DNA of 44,873 nucleotides from positions 4,620 to 49,492 of the forward strand of contig JALHMS010000032.1 of assembly GCA_022843925.1 (NCBI GenBank). Direction: 5' to 3'. The notes beneath the pieces are model-generated. The model saw only the letters and a list, made by a program, of their open reading frames with translations, was not told the DNA's origin and ran no database searches. The position numbers and the translations under genes are program-made. Below, one piece after another: positions 8,061 through 15,915 of this stretch (the first letter of the stretch is position 1; each line of letters opens with the position of its first letter). This stretch comes from Burkholderiales bacterium. GTDB taxonomy: Bacteria; Pseudomonadota; Gammaproteobacteria; Burkholderiales; Ga0077523.

Positions 8061-9494
8061 ATGGATACCCCCATCCCGTCACCGGTTCCCTCGCGCCTGC
8101 CGGCCATGCGGCACGACGCCCACGGGCATCGCCGGGTGGATCTGCGGGCCGTGATGGCACTGGCACTGCCGCTCATGCTGAACAGTGCGGTGCAACTGGT
8201 GCTGAACCTCACGGACACGTGGTTCGTGGGCCGGATCTCCGTCGAGGCGATGGCCGCGATGGGCGCGGTGCACTTCCTGGCGATCGTGTTCCTCCTGGGC
8301 TTCGGCGGTGTGGGGCTTGCCGTGCAGACGTTCGTGTCGCAGGCCTACGGCTCGAGACAGAGCGCCCGCGCGGCCCGCAGCACCTGGCTGGGTCTGTGGG
8401 CCACGCTCGCGACGGTGCCGTTCTTCGCGGTGCTCGCGACGCAGGGGGAATGGATCCTCGGGCGGTTCGGGCTGCCGCCCCAGGTGGTCGCGCTCGCGTC
8501 GGACTGGTGGATGCCACGCATGCTGGGCGGCCCGCTCTCCGTGATGCTGTGGGGTCTCGCCGGCTTCTTCAACGGCATCGGGAAACCCCGCGTCTCGCTC
8601 GCGGTGATGCTCGCCGTGGCCGTCGTGAACGCGGTGCTGAACGAGATACTCATCTTCGGACTCGGGCTCGGCATGGCCGGGTCGGCCTGGGCGACGACGG
8701 CGTCGATCGGACTCGGCTGCGCGCTGTCGATGTGGCTCTTCCTCTCGGCGCCATTCCAGTCACCCTATCGCACGCGGCGCACGTGGCGCCCCACCGCCCG
8801 CGGTCTGCGGAAGATGTTCGCCGTGGGGGTGCCGACGGGCCTCTTCCCCGCCGTCGACCTCGTGGCGATGTCCCTCTTCCAGCTGATGCAGGTCCGTCTG
8901 GGCGCGGTGGAGGGCGCCGCCACGCAGATCGTGATGATGCTGACGGCCATCGCCTATCTGCCCGCGATCGGGATCGCGATGGCGGGGACGACGTTGGTCG
9001 GACAGTCGATCGGCGCCGGGGATCGCGACTGGGCCAATCGCATGGGCAGCACGATCATCCGGCTCTCGGTGATCTACATGGGCGCAGTCGGCGTGGTCAT
9101 CGCGCTTGCCGGCCCCTGGCTGGTGCCGCTGTTCAGCGACAGCAGCCATCCGGGATCGGCCGAGGTCGTGCGGCTGGGCGTACGGCTCGTGTGGATCGCG
9201 GGCGCGTACCAGGTCTTCGATGCGCTGAACCTCGCGAGCGCGTTCTGCCTGCGCGGCGCCGGCGACGTGAAGACGCCGACGCTCTACCTGCTGCTGCTCG
9301 CTTGGGGCGTGTTCGTGCCGGTGGCCCACATGGCGTCCTTCGCACCGGGCGAAGGGTGGGTGCACTTCCTCCCGCAGTTCGGTTTCGGCACCACGGGCGG
9401 GTGGGCTGCAGCGTTGGGCTACGTCGTCCTGCTGGGGACTATGCTTTTCCTGCGATGGCGTTTCGGCGCATGGCGTAGCATCGTCCTGACGTAG
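8061..9494 (+). CDS. MATE family multidrug/Na+ efflux transporter
   Basis: A 477-residue inner-membrane protein with about 12 hydrophobic segments in two related halves. Family marks include LPLMLNSAVQLVLNLTDTWFVGRIS in the first helices, GVGLAVQTFVSQAYG, and VEGAATQIVMMLT with GTTLVGQSIGAGD in the second half. MATE proteins export cationic drugs and metabolites using H+ or Na+ gradients. ATG 8061 is taken as start; ATG 8106 is an alternative, and neither has a strong ribosome binding site. The same frame is open far upstream (to ~7197), but that part overlaps the RidA-like gene on the other strand. No regulator is adjacent. Confidence 0.92.
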   Translation: MDTPIPSPVPSRLPAMRHDAHGHRRVDLRAVMALALPLMLNSAVQLVLNLTDTWFVGRISVEAMAAMGAVHFLAIVFLLGFGGVGLAVQTFVSQAYGSRQSARAARSTWLGLWATLATVPFFAVLATQGEWILGRFGLPPQVVALASDWWMPRMLGGPLSVMLWGLAGFFNGIGKPRVSLAVMLAVAVVNAVLNEILIFGLGLGMAGSAWATTASIGLGCALSMWLFLSAPFQSPYRTRRTWRPTARGLRKMFAVGVPTGLFPAVDLVAMSLFQLMQVRLGAVEGAATQIVMMLTAIAYLPAIGIAMAGTTLVGQSIGAGDRDWANRMGSTIIRLSVIYMGAVGVVIALAGPWLVPLFSDSSHPGSAEVVRLGVRLVWIAGAYQVFDALNLASAFCLRGAGDVKTPTLYLLLLAWGVFVPVAHMASFAPGEGWVHFLPQFGFGTTGGWAAALGYVVLLGTMLFLRWRFGAWRSIVLT

Positions 9495-9524
9495 CACGTC
9501 ACACATTGCGCGCGCGGGGCGGGT

Positions 9525-9539
9525 TGGCACCGCGTTTGC
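9525..9539 (+). promoter_or_regulatory. Putative sigma-54 (RpoN) promoter
   Basis: TGGCAC-CGCGT-TTGC places GG (-24) and GC (-12) exactly 10 bases apart, a close match to the RpoN consensus TGGCAC-N5-TTGC. It lies 44 bp before the ATG of the 95-aa gene at 9583, giving a predicted transcription start near 9551 and a leader of about 30 nt. Pattern match only. Confidence 0.65.
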
Positions 9540-9582
9540 GTAAGTGTGAAGGGTGACGATCGAGACTCGACGGAAGGAGACC

Positions 9583-9870
9583 ATGATGCAAGGGCAATCG
9601 ACCTGGGAACCCCACCCGACCAACCTCACGCATTTCTCGCGGCCGATCGAGAGCGATCGCGACTACCGCGAAGCGAAGTCGCTCCTCGGACTCACCATGC
9701 GTGCCGCCCGGGACGACGAGACCGCGATCCGTGCCGAGGCGCTGCTGCGTCAGATCGTCGACTACGAGATGCGCATCGACGAGGAAGAGAACAGCGGATG
9801 GGATCTCTCCGGCGCCGACCGCGACTACGGAGGTCCGCGGCGACGCTGGTCGGATTTCCTGCACTGCTGA
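9583..9870 (+). CDS. Small hypothetical protein (95 aa) resembling the N-terminal region of HigA-type antitoxins
   Basis: ATG 9583 follows an AAGGAG ribosome binding site at 9574-9579. The region RPIESDRDYREAKSLL through LLRQIVDYEMRIDEEE has the pattern of the N-terminal helices of HigA2/XRE antitoxins (RPI-x(4)-DY-x-A, an acidic middle, then a helix ending in YE). The helix-turn-helix half is absent; the protein instead ends with a polar stretch and WSDFLHC. No toxin gene is beside it. It sits between a sigma-54-type promoter and an intrinsic terminator, so it forms a monocistronic unit. Function unknown; the HigA resemblance is inferred by eye. Confidence 0.7.
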   Translation: MMQGQSTWEPHPTNLTHFSRPIESDRDYREAKSLLGLTMRAARDDETAIRAEALLRQIVDYEMRIDEEENSGWDLSGADRDYGGPRRRWSDFLHC

Positions 9871-9973
9871 TTCCGCATACGGGCCGCCGGTCGCACCGGC
9901 ATCGACGACCTGCCCGGGTCGACGGTGCAGCCCCGGATTCGTCGGCCGACAACAGGTTCACCTCCCTTGCAGA

Positions 9974-9999
9974 AGCGCCCCGACGGGCGCTTTTTTTTT
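9974..9999 (+). terminator. Rho-independent terminator
   Basis: Perfect 7-bp stem AGCGCCC/GGGCGCT with loop CGAC, followed by a run of T to 9999. It ends the 95-aa gene unit and faces the convergent cytochrome gene ending at 10043. Confidence 0.92.
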
Positions 10000-10042
10000 C
10001 GCCCGCACTGTCGCCGCATCGCGACGCTCCGCACGCTGCGGT

Positions 10043-10552
10043 TCAGCGCAGCGTGATCAACCAGGTGATGAGATCGCCCTTCTCGAGCGCCGTGCAGGCC
10101 CGTTGCAACACCATCCGGCAGTTCACCTCGAAGTGGCGCTCGACGCGGTCGAAGTCGCGAAAGCGTTCGGGGTTCACGGCCGGCGAGAATGCGCCGAGAT
10201 GCCGCTTCTTCGCGTGGGCCGGATCGGGATGCTCCGACTCGTCGATCACGTGGCAGGCGCGACACAGCACCTTCGCACGATGCGCCCGGATGGCCTGCGT
10301 GGGATCGTCGAGATGACACGACGCGCAGTTCGCCTCCCCGAGACCGATGATCACCCGCGGCGCGAAGTAGAAGGCGCGTCCGCGCTCGGCAGAGAAGCGC
10401 TCGAAGGCGGGGTCCGCGGCCCGGGCAAGCTGGCCGTAGCGCTCCAGGAGATGGTCGGGCGATTGCGCCGTGGCCGGGGAGGCGGCTGCGCACAACGCGA
10501 TCAGCAGGCCCGCGGCGCAGCGCCGGGAACGACGATGGTGACGCACGGTCAT
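10043..10552 (-). CDS. DUF1924 (SHP-like) c-type cytochrome with two CXXCH motifs
   Basis: A 169-residue periplasmic protein with a signal peptide (basic MTVRHHRRSRR, hydrophobic core, cleavage near ATAQS). The C-terminal region matches the DUF1924/sphaeroides heme protein family: ANCASCHLDDP, FSPAVNPERFRDFDRVERHF, then CTALEKGDLITWL. A second haem motif, CRACH, lies in an inserted segment ~25 residues after the first and is followed by a His-rich stretch (SEHPDPAHAKKRH). Usual family members, as I know them, carry one haem. ATG 10552 is chosen because the signal peptide starts there. SHP-type proteins bind O2 or NO and exchange electrons with a diheme cytochrome; no b-type cytochrome partner is adjacent. 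Confidence 0.85.
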   Translation of the reverse strand: MTVRHHRRSRRCAAGLLIALCAAASPATAQSPDHLLERYGQLARAADPAFERFSAERGRAFYFAPRVIIGLGEANCASCHLDDPTQAIRAHRAKVLCRACHVIDESEHPDPAHAKKRHLGAFSPAVNPERFRDFDRVERHFEVNCRMVLQRACTALEKGDLITWLITLR

Positions 10553-10593
10553 GCCACACCTCCGGACGTATGCCCCGCATCGCGGCAGGGCGC

Positions 10594-11226
10594 TCAGGGC
10601 TGGAAACGCCGCTCCAGTTCCGCGACATCGACCTTCGAGAGCAGCCGCAGGCGCTCCCCGCGCAGCAGCAGGAAGAGCTTCGCGGTCTCCTCCAGTTCCT
10701 CCGTGGCGTAGATCGCCGATTCGAGGTCGGTTCCCGCGATCACCGGTCCGTGATTGCGCAGCAGGATGGCGTGATGCTTCGTCGCGACCTCGGCAACGGC
10801 ACCGGCGAGTCCGGCGTCGCCCGGCGGGAAATAGGGCACCAGGGCCAGCCTCCCGATCTTCATGACGTAGTAGGCGGTGATCGGAGGGATCGGCTCCACA
10901 TCGTCGAGACCCTCCAGAACCGACACGGCCACCGAATGCGTCGAATGGAGATGCACGACGGCACCGGCCGATGCGCGCTTCGCGTACATCGACAGATGCA
11001 GGAAAGCTTCCTTGGACGGCTTGTCGCCGGAGACGACGCGACCGTCGTGATCGAGCTTCGAGATGCGCGCGGGGTCGAGCCGGCCGAGGCACGCATTGGT
11101 CGGCGTGACGAGATAGCCGTCGTCGAGACGCACGGAAAAGTTTCCGGACGACCCATGGGTGAGACCGCGGTCGTAGAGCGAGCGGCCGAGGTCGACGATC
11201 TGTTCTCGGATCTGGGATTCGGTCAT
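10594..11226 (-). CDS. otnC: 3-oxo-tetronate 4-phosphate decarboxylase (class II aldolase family)
   Basis: A 210-residue class II aldolase/adducin-fold protein. Visible motifs: GLTHGSSGNFSVR (phosphate-binding loop), VVHLHSTHSVAVS (zinc-binding HxH and Glu region), LLRNHGPVIAG (third zinc His). OtnC decarboxylates 3-oxo-tetronate 4-phosphate to dihydroxyacetone phosphate. It follows the otnK-like kinase after an 83-bp gap on the same strand, the order seen in OtnK/OtnC pairs, which supports OtnC over fuculose-phosphate aldolase. Start at ATG 11226. Confidence 0.85.
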   Translation of the reverse strand: MTESQIREQIVDLGRSLYDRGLTHGSSGNFSVRLDDGYLVTPTNACLGRLDPARISKLDHDGRVVSGDKPSKEAFLHLSMYAKRASAGAVVHLHSTHSVAVSVLEGLDDVEPIPPITAYYVMKIGRLALVPYFPPGDAGLAGAVAEVATKHHAILLRNHGPVIAGTDLESAIYATEELEETAKLFLLLRGERLRLLSKVDVAELERRFQP

Positions 11227-11309
11227 CGCGGTCGATGCCCCGTTCAGTGGCCGGCGGCGCGCCGCACGGCGGGATTGGAATCGGGAGCGGGCGCGGGTCG
11301 CCCCGCTCT

Positions 11310-12578
11310 TCAGCCGTACTTCGCGAAGGCCTTCGTGAAGAAATCGGGCGTCCCGAAGTTGCCCGACTTCAGCGCGAGCGCGAGTCGCGGCTCGTCGAGG
11401 CTCGCGGTCCACGGCACGCCGGGGTCGATCTCGGCGCCGATCTGAAGACCCTCCACACCGAGCGCGCCGACGATGGCGCCGGAGGTCTCGCCACCCGCGA
11501 CGACGAGCCGCCGCACACCACGCGTCACCAGTCCCTTCGCGATCTTGGAGAGCGTCTCCTCCACGAGCGCCCCGGCATGTTCGCGACCGAGGCGGGACTG
11601 CACCGCGCTCACCTGCTCCGGCGAGCCGGTCGAGTAGATGAGGATCGGTCGGTCACCCAGCTTCGGCGCGGCCCAGGCGAGCGCCTCGCCGGCGACATCG
11701 CGTCCATCGGCGATCGCGACGGGGTCGATCTCCCAGGCGTCGTGCGTCTGCTTCATGAGCGCGACCTGACCCTGCGTCGCGGCGGAGCAGCTGCCCGCGA
11801 GGACCGCCGCATGGCCGCTCACGGCCGGCAGCCGGATCGCCTGGCCGGGCGTGAGCAGCCCCTGGCGCACGAAGTTCGCAGGCAGGCCCATCGCCATGCC
11901 CGAACCGCCGGTCACGAGCCGCATGTCGGCGCAGGCCTCGCCGAGCACGAGCAGATCGGCGTCGCCGATGGCATCGAGCACCGCGTGTCCGCAGCCGTCG
12001 CGCTTCAACTGCGCGATCGCGGCGCGGATCGCCTCGGCGCCCTTCGCCACCGTGGCGTGCGGGACGAGGCCCACCTTGCGCGGCGTCTGCCGGCCGAGCA
12101 CGCGCACGAGCGAGGCGTCGGTCATCGGGGTGAGCGGGTGATGCCGCATGCTCGACTCCGACAAGAGCACGTCGCCCACGAACAGATAGCCCTGATAGAC
12201 GGTGCGCTTGTTGGTCGGGAACGCGGGATTGAAGACCGTGAAGTCGGTGCCGAGCGCATCGCAGAGGGCGTCGGCGACCGGGCCGATATTGCCCTTGTCG
12301 GTCGAATCGAAGGTCGAGCAGTACTTGAAATAGAACTGCTGCGCGCCGGCCCTGCGCAGCCAGTCGAGGGCGGCGAGGGACGCAGCCACGGCCTCGGGCG
12401 CAGGATTGCTGCGGGACTTCAGCGCGACGATGACGCAGTCGGCGTCGGGCACCGCCATGTCCGGTCGCGGCACGCCGAGCAACTGGACCGTCCGCATGCC
12501 GGCCTTCACGAGCGTGCTCGCGAGATCGGTCGCGCCGGTGAAATCGTCGGCGACGCAGCCGAGGAGAATCTTGTTCAC
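11310..12578 (-). CDS. otnK: 3-oxo-tetronate kinase (DUF1537/four-carbon acid sugar kinase)
   Basis: A 422-residue protein covering the whole family. The N-terminal sugar-binding domain begins LGCVADDFTGATDLAS, with KYCSTFDSTDKGNIGP and FNPAFPTNKRTVYQGYLFV. The C-terminal nucleotide-binding domain has LAGSCSAATQGQV, STGSPEQV, VVAGGETSGAIV and LKSGNFGTPDFF. OtnK phosphorylates 3-oxo-tetronate (or the threonate/erythronate-derived keto acid) and hands it to OtnC. The usual NAD-dependent dehydrogenase (LtnD), isomerase (OtnI) and DeoR/GntR regulator are not next to the pair, so upstream steps must be encoded elsewhere. Confidence 0.93.
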   Translation of the reverse strand: MNKILLGCVADDFTGATDLASTLVKAGMRTVQLLGVPRPDMAVPDADCVIVALKSRSNPAPEAVAASLAALDWLRRAGAQQFYFKYCSTFDSTDKGNIGPVADALCDALGTDFTVFNPAFPTNKRTVYQGYLFVGDVLLSESSMRHHPLTPMTDASLVRVLGRQTPRKVGLVPHATVAKGAEAIRAAIAQLKRDGCGHAVLDAIGDADLLVLGEACADMRLVTGGSGMAMGLPANFVRQGLLTPGQAIRLPAVSGHAAVLAGSCSAATQGQVALMKQTHDAWEIDPVAIADGRDVAGEALAWAAPKLGDRPILIYSTGSPEQVSAVQSRLGREHAGALVEETLSKIAKGLVTRGVRRLVVAGGETSGAIVGALGVEGLQIGAEIDPGVPWTASLDEPRLALALKSGNFGTPDFFTKAFAKYG

Positions 12579-12693
12579 GATGCCCGCTCCAGTGGTTCTT
12601 CCAGGGTGACGGGCAATGGTATCGAAACCCCGGCGCGCGCGGCGCGTATCTCGCCGGCGCCCCGCACCGGCCGCGCGGCGGAGGACGCGCGGA

Positions 12694-12969
12694 CTACTGC
12701 GGAGCGATCGCCGACAGCATGTAGGCGATCACCGCCTCCCTGCCGGACGCATCGACCCCGGCCGCGTGCGAGGGCAGGAACTTGGCCCACTTGGCAGCCC
12801 GCTCGTCCTCGGGCGTGCGCTTCGCGATCTGCGCGATCCGCTCGATCTTGTGGCACATCTTGCAGCGCGCATCGAACACCGCGCGGCCTTCGTCGACGGC
12901 CTCGGCCGCGGACACGGAAAGGGCCAGCGGGCCCAGCATCGCCGCCGCGAGAATGCAGGTCTTCCACAC
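12694..12969 (-). CDS. Small periplasmic class I cytochrome c
   Basis: A 91-residue protein with a signal peptide (MWKTCILAAAMLGPLALSVS, cleavage near SAAEA) and one haem site CKMCH. The region before the C-terminus (REAVIAYMLSAI) is the usual final helix of cytochrome c domains. A likely axial Met is not obvious; the Lys/Glu-rich middle (KRTPEDERAAKWAKFLPSH) offers a His as alternative ligand. It could be an electron shuttle; no enzyme partner is adjacent. It is flanked by otnK downstream and a GST gene upstream, both separated by more than 110 bp. Confidence 0.85.
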   Translation of the reverse strand: MWKTCILAAAMLGPLALSVSAAEAVDEGRAVFDARCKMCHKIERIAQIAKRTPEDERAAKWAKFLPSHAAGVDASGREAVIAYMLSAIAPQ

Positions 12970-13086
12970 GATTCGTTCTCCTGTCGATGCCCCGGTGTGC
13001 CACGCACGCCGGCATGCCTCGATTGTGTCGCCCGACGGTCGTCGCGGTGGATGATCTGGATCAAGCGCGGGTGAGCTTCGGCGGCT

Positions 13087-13734
13087 TCAAGCCTTCCAGT
13101 GGGGCGGCAGCGTCTTCGCGAAGTACGGCAGCGCTTCCATCCGCGCCTGCCACGCGCCGAGCACGGGGCCCACGAGAGGCCGGATCGCGAGATCGGGCTT
13201 GCGCTTCTCCAGCCGGAGGGCGAGCGCGAGATGCGGATAGAGCGTGAAATCGGCGGCGGTCGGTGCGTCGGTGCCGGCTGCGAACGGCGCCCCGAGAAGG
13301 GCCTCCCATCGCACGATCTCGTTGGCGAAGCGTTCGAGTTCGCGCGCGACGACGTCGTCGTCCCACGGGCCCTTCGACGCGAACAGGGTGTCCCACAGGC
13401 CGTCGAACGACGGCCCGAAGTAGTGATCGGCTTCCAGCACGAGACGGCGGATGCACGCGCGCTGACGGGCATCGCCGGGGAAGAGCGCGACCGTGGCCGG
13501 GAACCGCTCGTCCAGATACTCCATGATCGCGGCCGACTCGTAGAGCGCGAAGTCGTCGTCCTGGAGGACGGGGATCTTCCCGCGCGGATTGAGCGCGAGG
13601 AACTCCGGTTTCTTGTGGTCGCGATCCGAGAACGAGATCATGCGCAGTTCGTACGGAACGCCCTTGCTCTCGAGGGCGAGCCACACGCGCCACGCGAACG
13701 GCGATCCGGATCCGTAGTGCAGAACTAGCGCCAT
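13087..13734 (-). CDS. Glutathione S-transferase family protein
   Basis: A 215-residue GST with an N-terminal thioredoxin-like domain (residues 1-80: LVLHYGSGSPFAWRVWLALE, then the cis-Pro motif GKIPVLQDD and ALYESAAIMEYL) and an all-helical C-terminal domain including TAADFTLYPHLAL. The Ser/Tyr-type active site (YGSGSPFAWR) fits beta/theta-like bacterial GSTs. Cytoplasmic, likely detoxifying electrophiles by glutathione conjugation; substrate unknown. It is divergent from the gene at 13821. Confidence 0.92.
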   Translation of the reverse strand: MALVLHYGSGSPFAWRVWLALESKGVPYELRMISFSDRDHKKPEFLALNPRGKIPVLQDDDFALYESAAIMEYLDERFPATVALFPGDARQRACIRRLVLEADHYFGPSFDGLWDTLFASKGPWDDDVVARELERFANEIVRWEALLGAPFAAGTDAPTAADFTLYPHLALALRLEKRKPDLAIRPLVGPVLGAWQARMEALPYFAKTLPPHWKA

Positions 13735-13820
13735 GGGATGAACTCCGACGGTGGGTGGATGGCCGGATCATACGGCGCCGGGATGGCAGTCACCCGACGA
13801 TTACGCACAGAGGACGGGGC

Positions 13821-14408
13821 ATGGACGAGATCGTGAGGAAGGCGATGGCGAAGTGGCCGGACGTCCCGTTCGCCTACGGCTGGCTCGCCCTGGACGCGCG
13901 CGGTAGATGGTTGCTGAAGGGCGATCCGATCACGAACCCGGCCGTCGTGGCGTTCATCGGCCGGAACTACGCGGTCGATGAACGCGGCCGCTGGTACTTC
14001 CAGAATGGGCCGCAACGGGTGTTCGTCACGCTGGATGCGACCCCGTGGATCCTCTCCCTCGATGAGGCCGGCCGACTCGCCACCCATGTCGGCACCCCCG
14101 CCGGCGCCGTGCGCGAAGCGTGGCTGGACGACGCCGGACGCGTGCTCTTCGTCACCGACGTCGGCCCGGGCATCCTGGTCGACCGGGACCTCGCGGCGCT
14201 CGTGCAACGGTTGGTCGATGCCGCGGGCCATCCTCTCGACGACGCTGCCATCACGCGCTGGATCGAGGGAGCGGGGCCCGACGAGGCGCCCTGGATTGCT
14301 CTGGCCGATGGGCGCCTCCGGCTCGGGCGACTGCCGCAGGGTCCGGCGGGCGCGCGCTTCGGGTTCGATCCCGATCCGCGTCCGGATGTCGGCGAGCCGG
14401 AGTGCTGA
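13821..14408 (+). CDS. Conserved betaproteobacterial protein of unknown function (DUF294x-type)
   Basis: A 195-residue soluble protein. It starts MDEIVRKAMAKWPDVPFAYG and contains WLALDARGRWLLKG, FIGRNYAVDERGRWYFQNGP and QRVFVTLDATPWIL, repeating a pattern G-R-W in two short strands. I recall this as an uncharacterised proteobacterial family, commonly labelled a DUF in the 2940s; the exact number is not certain. ATG 13821 follows AGGACGGGG. There is no signal peptide or TM segment, and the neighbours do not point to a role. Confidence 0.8.
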   Translation: MDEIVRKAMAKWPDVPFAYGWLALDARGRWLLKGDPITNPAVVAFIGRNYAVDERGRWYFQNGPQRVFVTLDATPWILSLDEAGRLATHVGTPAGAVREAWLDDAGRVLFVTDVGPGILVDRDLAALVQRLVDAAGHPLDDAAITRWIEGAGPDEAPWIALADGRLRLGRLPQGPAGARFGFDPDPRPDVGEPEC

Positions 14409-14421
14409 CAGCCCCCCAGCC

Positions 14422-14940
14422 TCAGCGGATGCGCCGCGCGGTGAACTCGTCCTCGATGCGATCCTGGAAGAAGCTTCCCGGGGAAGGCGCCGCCATCAGG
14501 CGGCGATGAAGCTCCGGCGACACCCGGCTGTACTGCACGATCGATCCGCCGGGAAACTCGATGTGCAGGGAGCCACTGCGTAGCCTGCGCGGTCGCGACG
14601 GAGGTCTTCCGGGCGGATGAGGCGAAGGACCAGGCCGACGTCGATGCTGGAGGCACTCGTGCAAGCCGGCCTGTGCCGACAATGTCAGCCGCCCGGAAGG
14701 CCCCGTCCCGGAGGGTTGCGCCGCTTGGGTTACGTGGAACTGCGATCGCTGGCCGCGTTGCTCGGCTTGTCGATATCCCGATATCGACTGCGCCTCGCGC
14801 GTTGCCACCGGTCGCAGTTGCGTGACTGTTCCGACTGCAACGCGATCCGCGCAGGCTATGCAGAGGCTCCCTAGCGTCTGCGACGACGGGTCATGGCCGA
14901 CCGAGCGGATCCGCGTACTGGTGAGGCGCTTGCGTTCCAT
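14422..14940 (-). pseudogene. KTSC-domain gene interrupted by a MITE-like insertion
   Basis: The two ends of this 172-codon frame together make one KTSC domain. Residues 1-23 read MERKRLTSTRIRSVGHDPSSQTL, here broken as MERKRLTSTRIRSVGH and DPSSQTL; the last 47 begin HIEFPGGSIVQYSRVSPEL and continue with MAAPSPGSFFQDRIEDEF. Joined they give ~70 residues, the size of a KTSC protein (I-x-x-V-G-Y-D ... L-x-I-x-F-x-G ... Y-x-x-V-P ... S-x-G-x-F). Between them lie 306 bp that are low in protein character and bounded by inverted repeats. The frame stays open, so a chimeric 172-aa product is possible, but the domain is split in mid-strand. The start lies 8 bp after the DUF302 stop, so it belongs to that transcript. 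Confidence 0.8.
14568..14871. mobile_element. MITE-like element (304 bp) with 25-bp terminal inverted repeats
   Basis: The left end 14568-14592 (GGGAGCCACTGCGTAGCCTG...) and the reverse complement of the right end 14847-14871 (GGGAGCCTCTGCATAGCCTG...) match at 23 of 25 positions, and the match extends inward with one indel (TCGCG). No transposase is encoded. Removing 306 bp (element plus 2 bp) restores an uninterrupted KTSC gene, so the borders are supported by the host gene. The flanks (CTA and TG on the host strand) fit an imperfect TA/TG or CT(A/G) target duplication. Inside is a perfect 9-bp palindrome at 14769-14788 (GTCGATATC, two C, GATATCGAC). The mobilising IS family is not determined. 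Confidence 0.85.
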
Positions 14941-14948
14941 GGCGCCCG

Positions 14949-15482
14949 CTACTCGATGGCCGAGGCGACGATAGCGGCGAGCAGCGCCTCGGCCCGCCGC
15001 AGGGCCTCTGCGAGCGCCGCATTCGCACCGGGCGCCAACGGCCGCCGGTATCCCACGTGCACGACACCGGGCTCCGCCTCGAGGCTGTAGAGCGAGATCG
15101 CGTACGGACAGAACGCCAGGTAACGGGGATCCGCGAGCGTGACGTCGCGCGACAGTCGCGCGGAGCAGAACTCGATCACCTCGGCCTCGGCGAAGGGCGG
15201 TGGGGGTTCCTTCAGTTCGGCGGCGGTGCGGCGGAGCATCTCGCCGATCTTCGCGACATTCGCGACCACCAGACCTTGCTCCTCGATGGCGAACACGACG
15301 CGCTCGCGAAGATCGGCGTACGTCCCGGTCACCCGGTGCGTCACGACCGCCTCGAGCATCTGGTTGTCTGCGTGGACGGCTGGAGAGACCAGGCCCACGA
15401 GGAAGACAAGGAGCACCAAAGGCCCGACCAGCTCACGGACGATGGCATGCGCGCCCACGGCGGCAGCGATGACAGGGTTCAT
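14949..15482 (-). CDS. Exported DUF302-family protein
   Basis: A 177-residue protein with a long hydrophobic N-terminus (LVGPLVLLVFLVGLVSPAVHA) that looks like a signal peptide cleaved after VHA. The mature part fits DUF302: TYADLRERVVFAIEEQGLVV, an acidic linker, then VIEFCSARLSRDVTLADPRY, FCPYAISLYSLE and VHVGYRRPL. The conserved Cys of the family is present. DUF302 proteins are small, often periplasmic and of unknown function. ATG 15482 has GGAG 9 nt upstream. It is first in a two-gene unit with the broken KTSC gene. Confidence 0.8.
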   Translation of the reverse strand: MNPVIAAAVGAHAIVRELVGPLVLLVFLVGLVSPAVHADNQMLEAVVTHRVTGTYADLRERVVFAIEEQGLVVANVAKIGEMLRRTAAELKEPPPPFAEAEVIEFCSARLSRDVTLADPRYLAFCPYAISLYSLEAEPGVVHVGYRRPLAPGANAALAEALRRAEALLAAIVASAIE

Positions 15483-15915
15483 GGCGAGACTCCACGCGGA
15501 TCCGCGAAGGGACATAGAGGCGGACCATACACGCAGTCGGACGCGCCCGGCACCAGGCTGCCGTCGTCGACGCATCCGTGAGGCGCGATGGCGCTGCGCG
15601 ACAGGTCACGCTCGGGGATCCGGGAGATGCAGTGCGGAAGGACTGCTGCGCGACCACACCATGCAAGGACCGGCGAAGGCCGGGACGGTGAGGACGGGGG
15701 CGGGAGGACGATACGGCGAGGACGGTACGGTGAGGACTGGAGACAGGGAACCGGAAGAGATTCCTTCGCCACCGCTGAACAACGGGGAAGCAGTACGGCG
15801 ATGGTGCGAACCGGCGGTGGGGACCGGCGTACGAACGAATCAGGCCAAGAGCCTGCGGATCAGAGACTGGTATCCATCACGGATGCAGGGCTGCCCGCAG
15901 GCATCTGGGTAGCTC
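15483..15915. other. 433-bp intergenic region without a supported gene
   Basis: This stretch holds the upstream region of the DUF302 gene and the downstream region of the H1-like gene. No frame has convincing protein character. From ~15660 to 15755 there is a purine-rich degenerate direct repeat in which GAGGACGG or GGACGATACG-like words recur at least four times. No T-run terminator was seen. Confidence 0.6.
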
